Position numbers and translations under genes: made by a program
Notes under the pieces: generated by a model
The model's database searches: none
What the model was told of the DNA's origin: nothing
What the model saw: only the letters and a program-made list of their open reading frames with translations
NCBI RefSeq assembly: GCF_023078275.1
Contig: NC_062996.1
Location: 5,766,001 to 5,830,000 of the forward strand
DNA: 64,000 nt
DNA from: Leguminivora glycinivorella
Taxonomy: Eukaryota; Arthropoda; Insecta; Lepidoptera; Tortricidae
Direction: 5' to 3'
In this document: positions 53,564 to 63,915 of the stretch, in pieces
Layout of the letters: each line of letters opens with the position of its first letter
How positions within the stretch are numbered: position 1 is the first letter of the stretch

Positions 53564-53741
53564 TCCATACTAATATTATAAATGCGAAAGTGTGTGTGTC
53601 TGTTTGTTTGTCCGTCTTTCACGGCAAAACGGAGCGACGAATTGACGTGATTTTTAAGTGGAGATAGTTGAAGGGATGGAGAGTGACATAGGCTACTTTT
53701 TGTCTCTTTCTAACGCGAGCGAAGCCGCGGGCAAAAGCTAG
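53564..53741 (+). mobile_element. HelA Helitron, best copy
   Basis: A|TCCATACTAATATTATAAAT ... hairpin CGCGAGCGAAGCCGCG ... CAAAAGCTAG|T. 178 bp. Confidence 0.9.
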
Positions 53742-53744
53742 TTA

Positions 53745-54260
53745 GATGATAAACTGTTTAATAACTGTTTTATTGTCTTCCACTTACGATTTTAATCCAC
53801 TGTAGCTCGATATTAAAAATAAAAATCTCTTAAAAGTAAAAGCAATTCCTAGGAGGTTAATAAATCAAAGTGTACCTACAAGTGGAGTACAGTTCACCAT
53901 ATTTATGGCTTACTTCGTGGACAATAGACTCATCCCGGTAGACTAAACTTAGTCTAAAAGTTTTTGGCTAACATTTTGTACAAACACTCTGTTACACACA
54001 GTTTCAGTCACAATAAAAACAACGTTAGAAAACTTGTTTTCACCACACCAACTGGTAAAGGCTTACTTTGCTATTCGAAAACAGATAGCAAAATTGCATT
54101 TTATTCACAAGAGTGCAAAGTAATTTCATAGAAATTTTAACTTGATGTCCTGAGCCGGCTGGTATAATTAACGTGTACATGATGATTTTGAATCATATTA
54201 AATATTGATTAGATTGATAGATTTGATTTAGTTTGATGTTTTATAGTCAGTATTTTGTTC
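53745..54260. other. No gene
   Basis: AT-rich, nothing recognised. Confidence 0.4.
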
Positions 54261-54264
54261 GTGT

Positions 54265-54475
54265 TGGTGTGGTGAAAAATTTTGTGTTTCACTCGGCGGC
54301 AAAGTTTGTTTAACCTTCGTGCCTTGAAACCCTCGCAACGCTCAAGATTCCACTTTTTGAACCACTCGCTACGCTCGCGGTTCAATACTGGAATCTTTCG
54401 CTAATGCTCGGGTATCAATATTGGCACGTGCGGTTAAACAACAACTTTGCCCCCTTGTAAAACAAATAACTATTG
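54265..54475 (-). repeat. RepE relative, diverged
   Basis: Minus strand starts AATAGTTATTTGTTTTACAA, GGGGGCAAAGTTG, then contains GAACCGCGAGCGTAGCGAGT; the same plan as RepE but different arms. Confidence 0.55.
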
Positions 54476-54483
54476 TTCAATTA

Positions 54484-54713
54484 CTAGCTTGTGCCAGCGG
54501 CTTCGCTCGTGTCAAATTCGAGAACACCTTACTTACCCCCCGTCTTAGATTGGTAATAGACAAATGGTAGCCTATGTCACTCTCCCTCCCTTCAACTTCA
54601 ACTATCTACACATAAAAAATCGCGTCAAGTCGTCGCTCCGTTTTGCCATGAAAGACGGACAAACAAACACACACAGACACACTTTTCCATTTATAATGTT
54701 AGTATAGTATGGA
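54484..54713 (-). mobile_element. HelA Helitron, minus, diverged
   Basis: CTAGCTTGTGCCAGCGGCTT at left, ending TATGGA at right; complete with both Helitron ends but with 50 bp of extra sequence, as at 17832. Confidence 0.75.
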
Positions 54714-54752
54714 TACACATTACTTACACTAACAAAACAAAGAAAATTAGGT

Positions 54753-54958
54753 ACAGCTAAACTGTGGAATGAATTGTCGCCTGCGGTATTTCCGGACCGA
54801 TACGACCTTCAAATCTTCAAGAAAAGAGCGTACACCCATCTTAAAGGCCGGCAACGCACCTCCTACACCTCGGTGTTTCGGGTGTCCATGGGCGGCAGTG
54901 ATCTCTTACCATCAGGCGACCTGTCTGCTCGTTTGCCTCCTATCCCATAAAAAAAAAC
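54753..54958 (+). pseudogene. CR1/Jockey-like LINE C-terminus
   Basis: Open frame to the stop at 54948: TAKLWNELSPAVFPDRYDLQ, IFKKRAYTHLKGRQRTSYTS, then a tail ending LPSGDLSARLPPIP, followed by A8. LWNxLSPxVFPxxYDLxxFKxRxxxHLxG is the standard C-terminal motif. 5'-truncated at about 54750. Confidence 0.85.
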
Positions 54959-54959
54959 T

Positions 54960-55336
54960 TACACACAGTGTAACATGAGGATACCGAAAGGTTTTAATCA
55001 CGCCTTTTTGCCAAATAAGTAGTTAGTAGGTAGGTAAAAGAAAAAAGTTACTTTATGATAATTCGTCGAAAAAACCATGTTTTTTTTGTATTTTCTTTAT
55101 AAAATGACTTTCTTTAGTCTTTAGAAAGAAAGAGTATTTATAAGTACCATTTCATCCCTCAGTTAACAATCTATTGTTATTTTCGCAACAATGTTTGTTT
55201 GCGTCTCCCTCGACTAAACACAATTTACAACGAAGCCTAGCCAAAGTAACAATGTGTTGACGCTACGTCGAAACGAAACGCAGTCTAGCTCGGTCGCGCC
55301 ACTACAACCGGCCTAGCCGAAATAACAATCGCTGAC
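54960..55336. other. No gene; MITE-3 scrap
   Basis: AT-rich to 55190. CGAAACGAAACGCAGTCTAG at 55270 and CGGTCGCGCC are MITE-3 words. Confidence 0.4.
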
Positions 55337-55797
55337 GATAGACGCCCCAAATTAAAATGGGACCGCCTAAGAACGTGCAAAAAGTAAATGGCGCCACTAA
55401 AAACTATGCCTTGTCGCCATCGATTATACTTGTAGATGGCGTTGTCACTTACATAGATTTATGGCTCGAAAGTGACACTTAACGCCAATATACAAGTAAT
55501 CGATGGCAACAAGGCATTTTTGGTGGCGCCATCTACCCTTTGCACGTTCTTAGGCGATCGCATTTTTCAACCCCCGACGCAAAAACGACGGGGTATAAGT
55601 TTGACGTGTCTGTCTGTGTGTGTGTCTGCCTGTCTGTCTGTCTATCTGTCTGTTTGTCTGTCTGTCTGTGTGTGTGTCTGTCTGTGGCATCGCAGTTCCC
55701 AAACGGATGAACCTATTTCGATTTAGTTTTTTTGTTTGAAAGCTGAGTTATAATGTAGGTATGGAGTGGTATAATGTTGTTATATTTAATCTATGGT
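55337..55797. mobile_element. MITE-2 copy 4, split by RepB
   Basis: 55345-55565 carries GGACCGCCTAAGAACGTGC and the GATGGCGCCATC arms; the distal right end TATAATGTTGTTATATTTAA lies at 55770 after RepB. Left outer end lost. Confidence 0.7.
55566..55745 (+). repeat. RepB copy, nested
   Basis: CAACCCCCGACGCAAAAACG to TTTGAAAGCTGAGTT inside MITE-2; long mixed TCTG/TGTG run. Confidence 0.8.
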
Positions 55798-55958
55798 TTG
55801 GCTGCATTATGGAAAAGCGATAGAAAACGATATATATATAACCAAGTTCCGCGGTTATATAATGAGTTCAACTTTCTTCTGTTGCGAAGCTGAAATATTG
55901 TCGTGGTCACGCCTGATTGGTGCAATGGTATTTGTTTATTTGGCCTGCTGGATAAGGC
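55798..55958. other. No gene
   Basis: Unrecognised; the 144-codon plus frame 55793-56227 crosses RepL, MITE-T and SINE2 and is not a gene. Confidence 0.5.
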
Positions 55959-56056
55959 ACAGTATAATAAAGAGTACTATCGTACAGTATGACCACTCCC
56001 GCTCCCCACTGCAAGTGCCACCCACCCCTCTCGGTTACCTTACAGTTACCGCCTAT
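55959..56056 (+). repeat. RepL copy 2
   Basis: CACAGTATAATAAAGAGTAC to CCTTACAGTTACCGCCTATC. Confidence 0.65.
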
Positions 56057-56061
56057 CAAAA

Positions 56062-56149
56062 AATTATATCACTTATCCACGTGGATAAGACATCTGTCAC
56101 TCTCACACTGACAGACTTGCCAAAGCGTGACGGATACTTTATCCACATA
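56062..56149. mobile_element. MITE-T, most of one copy
   Basis: TATCACTTATCCACGTGGAT, CATCTGTCACTCTCACACTG, ACGGATACTTTATCCACATA; opposite orientation to 46909. Confidence 0.65.
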
Positions 56150-56365
56150 GATCATCATCCTCCTTGCGTTATCCCGGCATTTACCGCGGCTCATGGGAGC
56201 CTGGGGTCCGCTGTGACTACTAACTAATCCCAAGATTTGGCATAGGAACTAGTTTTACGAAAGCGACTGTCATCTGACCTTCCAACCCGAAGGGTAACTA
56301 GGCCTTATTGGAATTAGTCCGGTTTCCTCACGATGTTTTCTTTCACCGAAAAGCGACTGGCAAAT
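56150..56365 (-). mobile_element. SINE2, head missing
   Basis: CATCATCCTCCTTGCGTTAT, CATGGGAGCCTGGGGTCCGC, TTCCAACCCGAAGGGTAACT, GCGACTGGCAAAT. Confidence 0.7.
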
Positions 56366-57100
56366 CGTCACTACTTTTAAAAAATCTCGTATCTCACACT
56401 GCTCCTCAAAGACAAAACGTAGTAAGTATATATGCATTCCATTCATACTTAATACATTTTTCTCTTCATTTACAGAAGAAGATACAAGTTTTTAACACGC
56501 TTTTATTAGGTCGTCGTGTATGTAACTAACTATGTAATGGAATCTACGGAGGCTAATTTAACCATCTTCCAAGGATCGTAGCGTAATGAAAATTGGCAGC
56601 TGTATGTAGTTCTGATGACAATACATTATATGATACTGTTGAACTGATCTGATGATGGAGCCGGAAGATATGAACTGGAACTACCCCACGCTTTTACAAT
56701 CAAATATTATAATTAAAAGCACATAGTTTACTCTTCATCCCAGCAATAGAGACAACTTGAACGATCCATAATTTATTTTTGGCTTTTACGTGCATTTATA
56801 AAAGCGTGTTTTTCTAGAGTTTTTTAAACTATAAATTTATTTTTAAAGTAGTGCCGAAATATCAAATGACATTTCACGACACATGTGACTGTACCTTACC
56901 TAGTCAATTTTGTACTCAAAATTAATGTATGGTTTATTTTTGTTTCAGGTATTGTGCAATGCGATGCTGTTTTGTCACAAGTATTTATTGGGTTTGTTTA
57001 CTCCAAATTATGTAACCAAATATCTAAGGTTATGACCATATCATCATGAGTTGACATGACATTGTTACGTTTAACATTTTAATCATAAGAAATAGTGTCC
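56366..57100. other. No gene
   Basis: GATCTGATGATGGAGCCGGA at 56647 is a single scrap of the 120-bp satellite. TTTGTTTCAGGTATTG at 56941 resembles the edge of the LINE at 42850 (minus). Confidence 0.4.
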
Positions 57101-57107
57101 GACCGAA

Positions 57108-57955
57108 GGGTTCCCTTTATCTTGCAGAATATTGATTGTCCGAAATACATTTGGCATAGCAGCTTTCGCAGAAACATTTTTACCCGAATGATACTTTTGC
57201 ATAATTGTACAAATAGCATAACTGTCATATCGCATATCATTCATTTGGCAGAATTCTGGATAGCAGAATACTAATATTGTCGATTTTAATATAGCAGAAT
57301 TGTATATAGTATACATTACATTTCACCGAATTAGTAATAGCATACTGCTAATATCGTCGACTTTAATTTTGCAGCATTTTATGTCGCATAATACTCATGT
57401 TTCTGGCCGTAATTTTGCACCGAATAGACTTTCCGCCGAATTTATTTTGTCATGTTGCCAGAAATGTACATTAGGTTAGAACCCCCATCCAGACAAAATA
57501 CTCACACGACACGGAAATCTTATATGTCACAGAGTCGGTTTAGGTGCGACGACGAGCGAAGCGAGGAGGAGCGTGTTAGGTTGACAGTGAGTAAACCAGA
57601 ACAATTTTAAGTGTTAAAAAACCCTTTTAAGTGTAAATAAAACATAAGTGACATTATTCTGCGCATCAACATTATGCCAATGTATTATTCTGCCTAAGAG
57701 AATTGTGCGAAATGACAGTATGCCAAGTCAATAGAATGCGACACAATTTTCGACAAAACAATTAATCGATTATACGACTATTATACAATTTAACATTATG
57801 CCATTGTATTACTCTGCCTTAAATAATTCTGCAAAATGACAGTATGCCAAGAAATTTATGCAAAAAGTCATTCTGCGAAAAGATGATTCTGCCAAGCGTT
57901 GTTATGCGAAGGTAAAATATGACAAAAAAAATTATGCAAGATAATGGTAATCCCC
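57108..57955. repeat. Iteron-rich inverted element
   Basis: Left half has TTTGGCAGAATTC, ATAGCAGAATAC, TTTTGCAGCA; right half the opposite sense (AATTCTGCAAAATGACAGTA, TGCCAAG). The outermost words TTTATCTTGCAGAAT and ATTATGCAAGATAATGG are inverse. The centre (57470-57600) has ATTAGGTTAGAACCCCCATC and GACGAGCGAAGCGAGGAG. Non-coding; class uncertain. Confidence 0.6.
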
Positions 57956-57959
57956 GAAA

Positions 57960-58475
57960 CTTAGAGATTAAATTTGTTAAAATTTAGCTTTTATACTCAT
58001 CTTAACTTCCTACTTCTAGTCTTGTATATGAAAGTATTTATTTTTATTTTTTGATTCACTATTTGTTAGTATTTTGTCATTTGTTATTTTGAACTCTTAT
58101 CAACCTTACCGGGAACTTTTAAAATCCTGGAAAAAGTGAGCCAAAAAATAATTTTGTAAGTTTCAGCCCGGCTGAAAATTCGGCCGTTTATTGAACCGAA
58201 ACTACGGCCGAAACATGTTTTTTTGGCCGGAACTGGCCGAAACCGAACCTTCGGTCGGTCACTAAAAGAAACCAACTGTAACGGCCCATTTTTAGTTGCC
58301 CGTTTAGTTTCATTTGTGGTCTATTGGTTGGTCACTAAAACTTGCTAAAACGTACGTAGGTAACTAAAACTCATTCGAGTTTGCGATGAACATTGCAAAT
58401 ATTGCAATGAAAGACAATTACCAGAGGCCCTATTCGAACCGCTTATAAATGTCAAACGCGTATATTTACATAATT
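57960..58475. other. No gene
   Basis: 58150-58260 is a reiterated (G)GCCGAAAC/CGGTCGG patch; nothing else. Confidence 0.4.
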
Positions 58476-58477
58476 AT

Positions 58478-58592
58478 ATAACAAATTAAGACTAAACTTA
58501 AAAGCTAGCTAATGTCTAAAATAGGCCCTTTAGGCATTGTACCAAGGATACTAGCGACATTTCAACGCGTATCATTTAAAGTTGCTATAAGG
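58478..58592 (-). pseudogene. LINE 3' end
   Basis: AGACTAAACTTAAAAGCTAG, AGGCATTGTACCAAGGATAC, GCGACATTTCAACGCG; same as 50050-50150 and the inverse of 41680-41790. Confidence 0.55.
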
Positions 58593-58918
58593 CTAGGCAC
58601 ACACTACTTCCGCCATTAATGACAATACGCCGAAGTCATCGAACAAGAGCACGGTCGGCTGACACTGACAGTGACGCACCAGTGCGTTCCTGTCGTCACG
58701 TGAACGCCGGTTCCGGCTGTCGTCGTCGTGAAAGTAATAGTTGTTTGTGATTTGTGTACACATTGTTTGACAACCCTCATCATTGAAAGAAAGAAGAAAG
58801 AAAATAAGTTTATTGAGGACGTTTACAAATTCCTATGTTTATTGACACTTTTAATAATATTAACATAAACGTCGCTGAAAAGGTATCTCCTCAGCATTTT
58901 GTCAAGTTACCTACCAGG
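58593..58918. other. No gene
   Basis: 58640-58740 is GC-richer (GTGACGCACCAGTGCGTTCC, TCGTCGTCG). 58790-58850 GAAAGAAGAAAG plus TTTATTG may be a LINE tail, minus. Confidence 0.35.
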
Positions 58919-59070
58919 CCCCGTAGCCGAGTGGTATTTCTGCGACGCGAAACGAAAACGAAACGCCGCGAAAGATAGTCTGGCTCGTCGCGCCAATACG
59001 CAAGAGCGATAGAGATAGATATCTACGAGCGTTTCGTTTCGTGAGCGTTTGCGCTATTCGACTACGTACC
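58919..59070 (+). mobile_element. MITE-3 copy, full
   Basis: CCGTAGCCGAGTGGTATTTC ... GCGATAGAGATAGATATCTA ... GCGCTATTCGACTACG. Confidence 0.75.
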
Positions 59071-59214
59071 CAGGTATCTTGACGCTGGTGTCCCGTGGAA
59101 AACTGTTCGATTGCATCAGTAGGTACCTAAGTACATACATTTAAACAATTAAACCAAAACGACATCGGGAAAGGGATATAATATAATAAGAGATAATAGG
59201 AAGTCATTGCTATT
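59071..59214. other. No gene
   Basis: Nothing recognised. Confidence 0.4.
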
Positions 59215-59480
59215 GACGACGACCGGTCTGGCTCAGTCGGTTAGTGACCCTGCCTGCTAAGCCGCGGTCCTGGGTTCGAATCCCGGTAAGGGCATTTACT
59301 CGTGTGATGAGCACAGATATTTGTTCCTGAGTCATGGATGTTTTCTACGTATACATATGAGTATGTATTTATCTATTTAAGTATGTAATGTATATCGTCG
59401 CCTAGCACCCATAGTACAAGCTTTGCTTAGTTTGGGGCTAAGTTGATCTGTGTAAGGTGTCCCCAATATTTATTTATTGC
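59215..59480 (+). mobile_element. SINE1, full-length
   Basis: tRNA-like head GACCGGTCTGGCTCAGTCGG (A box) and GGGTTCGAATCCCGGTAAGG (B box), body GAGTCATGGATGTTTTCTAC, TAGTTTGGGGCTAAGTTGAT, and an ATTTATTTATT tail. The most complete SINE in the window; likely polymerase III promoter in the head. Confidence 0.85.
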
Positions 59481-59519
59481 TATTAACACATATATTTTTT
59501 TTTATTTAATTATAAATAA

Positions 59520-59600
59520 ACGAGCTTACTCATGGCCGAGGCAAAGACGTGGCCTACCATGGAGCGAGCTCGTCCAGAAAGTGTTCACCTTTGATATATA
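59520..59600 (+). repeat. Unclassified repeat shared with 40720
   Basis: GAGCTTACTCATGGCCGAGG, AAGACGTGGCCTACCATGGA, GCGAGCTCGTCCAGAAA. Confidence 0.4.
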
Positions 59601-60177
59601 TACCAGCGGTTGGACACTCTCCCGAACGGGCGATTCCAGCAAAGCTCCGTTCGCATTGCTACATAGCAACTATTAGGCTTGGTACAACTTGAAGACACTT
59701 TGCGTGCCACAGATTAGGTAAATTACGTGATTTTTGACAACCCTAAACGCCAATACAACTCGACCTTGAACTTCGATTTAGTAGGCAGTGTCCTTTCTGT
59801 AATTACTCGTACATATCAATTTATTTATTCTATGGTTCTGGTGCATATCAAACATGATACCAGCCGAGTTTTTGTGAGTATTAAATAGAGACAGTCACAT
59901 ATGAACGATTTGGTTACGCGTGGCTGGCGACAGGAATTCGTCATGTTATTGTTCGATCGAAATGATAATTATAATGGCTGGGAGCGTTCGAGTGTTTATA
60001 ACGCAACTATATTATATACCATTATGAGTATAAACAGATCAGAGTACTTAGACTACTTAGCCATCGTCAGTCGCTTAAGCATTGTAAAGTAGCTAACATT
60101 TGAACACACCGCACCGAATCCTTGGAATTTATCAAATAAGTGAGAGTGACAAATAACTGTTTTTCGCTCTCTATTAC
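59601..60177. other. No gene
   Basis: Frame 59901-60092 is not recognisable. Confidence 0.35.
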
Positions 60178-60324
60178 AGCCGAATGGCACAAACGCTCAC
60201 GAAACGAAACGGTCGTAGATATCTATCTCTATCGCGTTTGCCTATTGGCGTGACAGAGCCAGACTACCTTTCGCGGCGTTTCGTTTTCATTTCGCGTCGC
60301 AGAAATACCATTCGGCTACGGCAC
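60178..60324 (-). mobile_element. MITE-3, minus, full
   Basis: CCGAATGGCACAAACGCTCA ... TTTCGCGTCGCAGAAATACC ... ATTCGGCTACGG. Confidence 0.75.
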
Positions 60325-60349
60325 CTGGGTTGCCACTGCGCTGAAAATA

Positions 60350-60500
60350 GTATGTATGTATGTATGTATGTATAAACTCTTTATTGTACAAAACACAAAA
60401 CACAAATATGACACAGGATAGACAGTACAAAGGCGAACTTATCCCTTTAAGGGATTTCTTCCAGCTAACCTTTGAGTAGGTGAAATGTGATGAAGAATGG
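60350..60500 (-). repeat. LINE 3' end with (CATA)n tail
   Basis: Minus strand: GAAATCCCTTAAAGGGATAA, GTTCGCCTTTGTACTGTC, GTACAATAAAGAGTTTATAC and (ATAC)n. Confidence 0.65.
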
Positions 60501-60668
60501 TATACAAATATAGCACTTAGTACAACAGTTTATAGGAAAGCCCATAAAAATATAAAAGAGACGAAAACAAAAATAATAAAATAAAATTGGAATAAAAGGT
60601 ACATCAAATATAAAGAAAAAATAGAAAATAGTATCACCTAAACTTGGCTAGGCCGGCAATACCTATAC

Positions 60669-60812
60669 CACAGTATAATAAAGAGTACTATCGTACAGCA
60701 TGGCCACTCCCGCTACCCTCTGAAAGTGCCGCCCACCCCCTCTCGGTTACCTCACAGTTACCGCCTGTCAAAAACGCGAAAAGTCGACCTGTCATATTTC
60801 ACTCATATAAGC
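60669..60812 (+). repeat. RepL copy 3
   Basis: CACAGTATAATAAAGAGTAC to CGACCTGTCATATTTCACTC. Confidence 0.65.
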
Positions 60813-61334
60813 ATAAGTAGTACGCGTTCACCTACACGAGCTTAGACTGTGTGCTAGGAACGCATCTCTTTCATATATTTATTCGCCAGTGTCCGAGGTG
60901 TACCTATACCCATAGAACTCGTATCTTAGGCAAATCCATACCTGATATAGTATTGATATAATATTGACCTCAACCTCTTCCTGTTTATATCGCTAAAACA
61001 ATAGATTAAAAGTACAAAAATACTTCCAAACTGGTTAGTTTTACTGTATTGAAATATTGTAAAACACACACGCATTTTGTTACTCAATAGACTGCTTAGA
61101 GCGTGGTCCAACTTTACAGCACATTGAACATTGAACTAATTTAACTCGCAAAAAGGCAAATAAACTTTGACCTCAAGGTGTCATACGTAGAATTGTCAAT
61201 TTGCGAAGAATACGAGAGTAACAAGAGTTCGTGGAGCCCGGCTTAGCGAGCTTACTGGCGAGACGGGCTTTGGGTAAAGCTGGGTATACACCGCCGTTCT
61301 CAGTCTTGGAAATATATTTTATTTAACCTTTATT
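60813..61334. other. No gene
   Basis: Nothing recognised. Confidence 0.4.
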
Positions 61335-61632
61335 CATCATCCTCCTTGCGTTGTCCCGGCATTTGCCACGGCTCATGGGGCCTGGGGTCCGCTTTAACAA
61401 CTAATCCCAAGATTTGGCGTAGGCACTAGTTTTTACGAAAGCGAATGTCATCTGACCTTCCAACCCGAAGGGTAACTTGGCCTTATTGGGAATTAGTCCG
61501 GTTTCCTCACGATGTTTTCCTGCACCGAAAAGCGACTGGCAAATATCAAATGACATTTCGCACATGTATAAGTTCACCCGCGACCCCCGGATCGAAAGTC
61601 GCACGCTCTTACCGCTAGGCCACCAGCGCTTT
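61335..61632 (-). mobile_element. SINE2 with tRNA-like head
   Basis: Complete copy. On the minus strand the head reads AGCGCTGGTGGCCTAGCGGT then AAGAGCGTGCGACTTTCGAT; GGCCTAGCGGTAAGAG is an A-box-like word. The B-box region is decayed (GGGGGTCGCGGGTGAAC). Confidence 0.75.
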
Positions 61633-61742
61633 TTATTTAACCTTTATTGCTCAAAAGAAACCTTAAAGTATAAAAGATGGACTTAATGCCATAAGGCAAG
61701 TATCAGTCCACCTTAGGCAAAGCAGAGAGATTGTTCCAACGC
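61633..61742 (-). repeat. LINE 3' UTR
   Basis: Minus strand CCTAAGGTGGACTGATACTT, GCCTTATGGCATTAAGTCCA, GCAATAAAGGTTAAATAAA. Directly abuts SINE2. Confidence 0.65.
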
Positions 61743-62358
61743 TCCAATTTCCAACGAACATTCTGACACACACATTTGTTTTTTTTTCGGAGGCTGAAAT
61801 AAATATAGGTGCGTCACCATCAGATGTATCTGTACTTCAGCAATTCCCGTCAACTTTGTACAAAAATTAAGGGAAAAGTTAAATTTGTTTTTATTAATTC
61901 CTATTTTGTTACCAAGATTTTGTTGATGAATTGAGATTTTATTAAGTTTTATTTCGTCATTAAGGTTCTCTAGTATCTATATTTTCTTAATTATAACAAT
62001 TATCCTGTATATATCTTACGAAAGTCGAATTATATTACTAAATGTTGGTAACAAAATAGGATCAATTAAAATTTGCTGACGTGGCATTGTACAAAGTTGA
62101 CGGGAATTGCTGACTTATCTGTACATATAATTAATATTTTTTAGCTAATTGACTGGAACTCACGGCCTCTAAATAGTCAAGTCTACCCAAGGCAGACATT
62201 TTGCACTTTTAAATTTATTCTAGGTTTAGTGGCATCGATTGCAGACGTTTTTGCTAATCAGAAATTAATACATATATTCAGGTATTTTGACCAATTTGAT
62301 CTGCTGATAATACTGATGTTTTTGCATTTACTTTCTGCTTCTGAAATACCTAATTCGG
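61743..62358. other. No gene
   Basis: The words CAATTCCCGTCAACTTTGTA (61840) and ACAAAGTTGACGGGAATTGC (62093) are inverse and bracket 61840-62112 (273 bp): a possible MITE with 20-bp ends. Confidence 0.5.
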
Positions 62359-62359
62359 T

Positions 62360-62617
62360 ATAAATAAATAAATAAATATTGGGGACACCTTACACAGATC
62401 AACTTAGCCCCAAACTAAGCAAAGCTTGTACTATGGGTGCTAAGCGACGATATACATACTTAAATAGATAAATACATACTAATATACATAGAAAACATCC
62501 ATGACTCAGGGACAAATATCTGCGCTCATCACACAAATAAATGTCCTTACCGGGATTCGAACCCAGGACCGCGGCTCAGCAGGCAGGGTCACTACCGACT
62601 GAGTCAGACCGGTCGTC
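62360..62617 (-). mobile_element. SINE1, minus, full
   Basis: AAATATTGGGGACACCTTAC, ACTTAGCCCCAAACTAAGC, CGGGATTCGAACCCAGGACC, GAGTCAGACCGGTCGTC. Confidence 0.8.
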
Positions 62618-62871
62618 ATATCTTATCTATCTACGTATTGAAACATACTTAATGATGTATAGAATGTATGTAAATGTGCCACGATGTATGCAATAGCTTA
62701 TTAGTAAAATACTGAACTAAATGGAAACTGGATCAGACGCGATCAACTGTTTCAAAACCTGTAGTTCACTTTACATGAAGTGTAATATGCACCTGCTATT
62801 ACTTCGTAACATTTCGTATTAATACAGTTTTGCTTAAAAAAGCATTCAGAAAAACCTCCAAAATCACATAA

Positions 62872-63010
62872 ACAAACCTTCAAGAAAAGAGTGTACACCC
62901 ATCTTAAAGGCCGGCAACGCACCTCCAACACTTCTGGTGTTTCGTGTGTCCTTGGGCGGCAGTAGTCGCTTACCGTCAGGCGCCCCATCTGTTTCTTTCC
63001 CTAGTATATA
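62872..63010 (+). pseudogene. CR1/Jockey-like LINE C-terminus
   Basis: Encodes TFKKRVYTHLKGRQRTSNTS then GVSCVLGRQ and a stop; same family as 54753. 3' UTR TTACCGTCAGGCGCCCC. Confidence 0.75.
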
Positions 63011-63319
63011 GAAATTTAAAGATATTATTTTCTCAATTGCTATTATTGCACACTCCTCTCACGCAATTCATGAATTCATATTCGGATATTTACTTTCCTC
63101 ATATTCGAAATGAAATATGGAAGTGTTTAACTTTCGTACATTTCACACTCGAAATATTGGCTCGGACGAAATGGGGTTACCAAACTATATAGGACCTGAA
63201 TGTATGCTGATTTTCACATTGATAAATTGGAGTATTTAACATGACATGTAATGAATACTGTGCCACTGATTTTTGGGAAATCATTATATTAAGTACTAGT
63301 AGTAGTAGTATTAGATTTT
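63011..63319. other. No gene
   Basis: AT-rich; (AGT)n at 63295-63310. Confidence 0.4.
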
Positions 63320-63320
63320 A

Positions 63321-63600
63321 TTCATCCATCATTCTACCATTGGACTCTTAGACGCACGGCCGGTTTTCATCCTTTCTTGGTAGATTTTCCCCGAATTTTT
63401 ACGAAGCGCTTTGCTTCTTCTTTTCTTATGCACACTGCCAAGGAGTGGAATTTCTTGCCGGCGGCTGTATTTCCGAGCTCATATAACCCGGCAACCTTCA
63501 AATCAAGAGTGAACAGGCATTTTCTAGGCGAGCTCAATCCATCGTAGGCTACGCCTTTACCTTTGGATAGTCTGTGGTTTATTTCGCATGCAAATTCAGC
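63321..63600 (+). pseudogene. LINE RT C-terminus, second CR1-like family
   Basis: Frame open to the TAG at 63545: YHWTLRRTAGFHPFLVDFPR, IFTKRFASSFLMHTAKEWNF, LPAAVFPSSYNPATFKSRVN, RHFLGELNPS. The LRRxxGxHPFxVxxPxxRTKRFxxSFxxRTAxxWNxLPAxVFP order is typical of CR1-type ORF2 ends. Clean over 75 codons, so fairly young; differs from the 54753 family. The minus-strand frame over it is a shadow. Confidence 0.85.
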
Positions 63601-63849
63601 GTGACCTATCAACAGTGTCGTATCAAAACAAAATTAAAATTATTACAAATTGTTAAGTAAATCTACTTCTATCCCGTTTTTATAATCGTTTAAAATATTC
63701 AATGTTGTATCATTTTCAATAAGTCGCACCTTCCTTTATTTGATTTAGCTGAACTTTAGATACGTACGTTTTTACGTAGATTATTTGGGAGGCAAGTCAA
63801 TATAAGTAGTACGCCGAATAAATTTGAAGATGGACACAGACGCCTAAAA
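63601..63849. other. No gene
   Basis: AT-rich, nothing recognised. Confidence 0.4.
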
Positions 63850-63915
63850 GAATAGGCTAGTTTCCTACTAGTCAATTCAGCTTCTTTTTAAGAACTGTCA
63901 AAACGATTTGCTAAT
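63850..63915 (+). repeat. Repeat scrap shared with 8010-8070
   Basis: AGTTTCCTACTAGTCAATTC and AGCTTCTTTTTAAGAACTGTC-type words match 8020-8065. Confidence 0.45.

Noticed and set aside
55793..56227. 144-codon plus frame
   Set aside because: Crosses RepL, MITE-T and SINE2; a chance frame through repeats.
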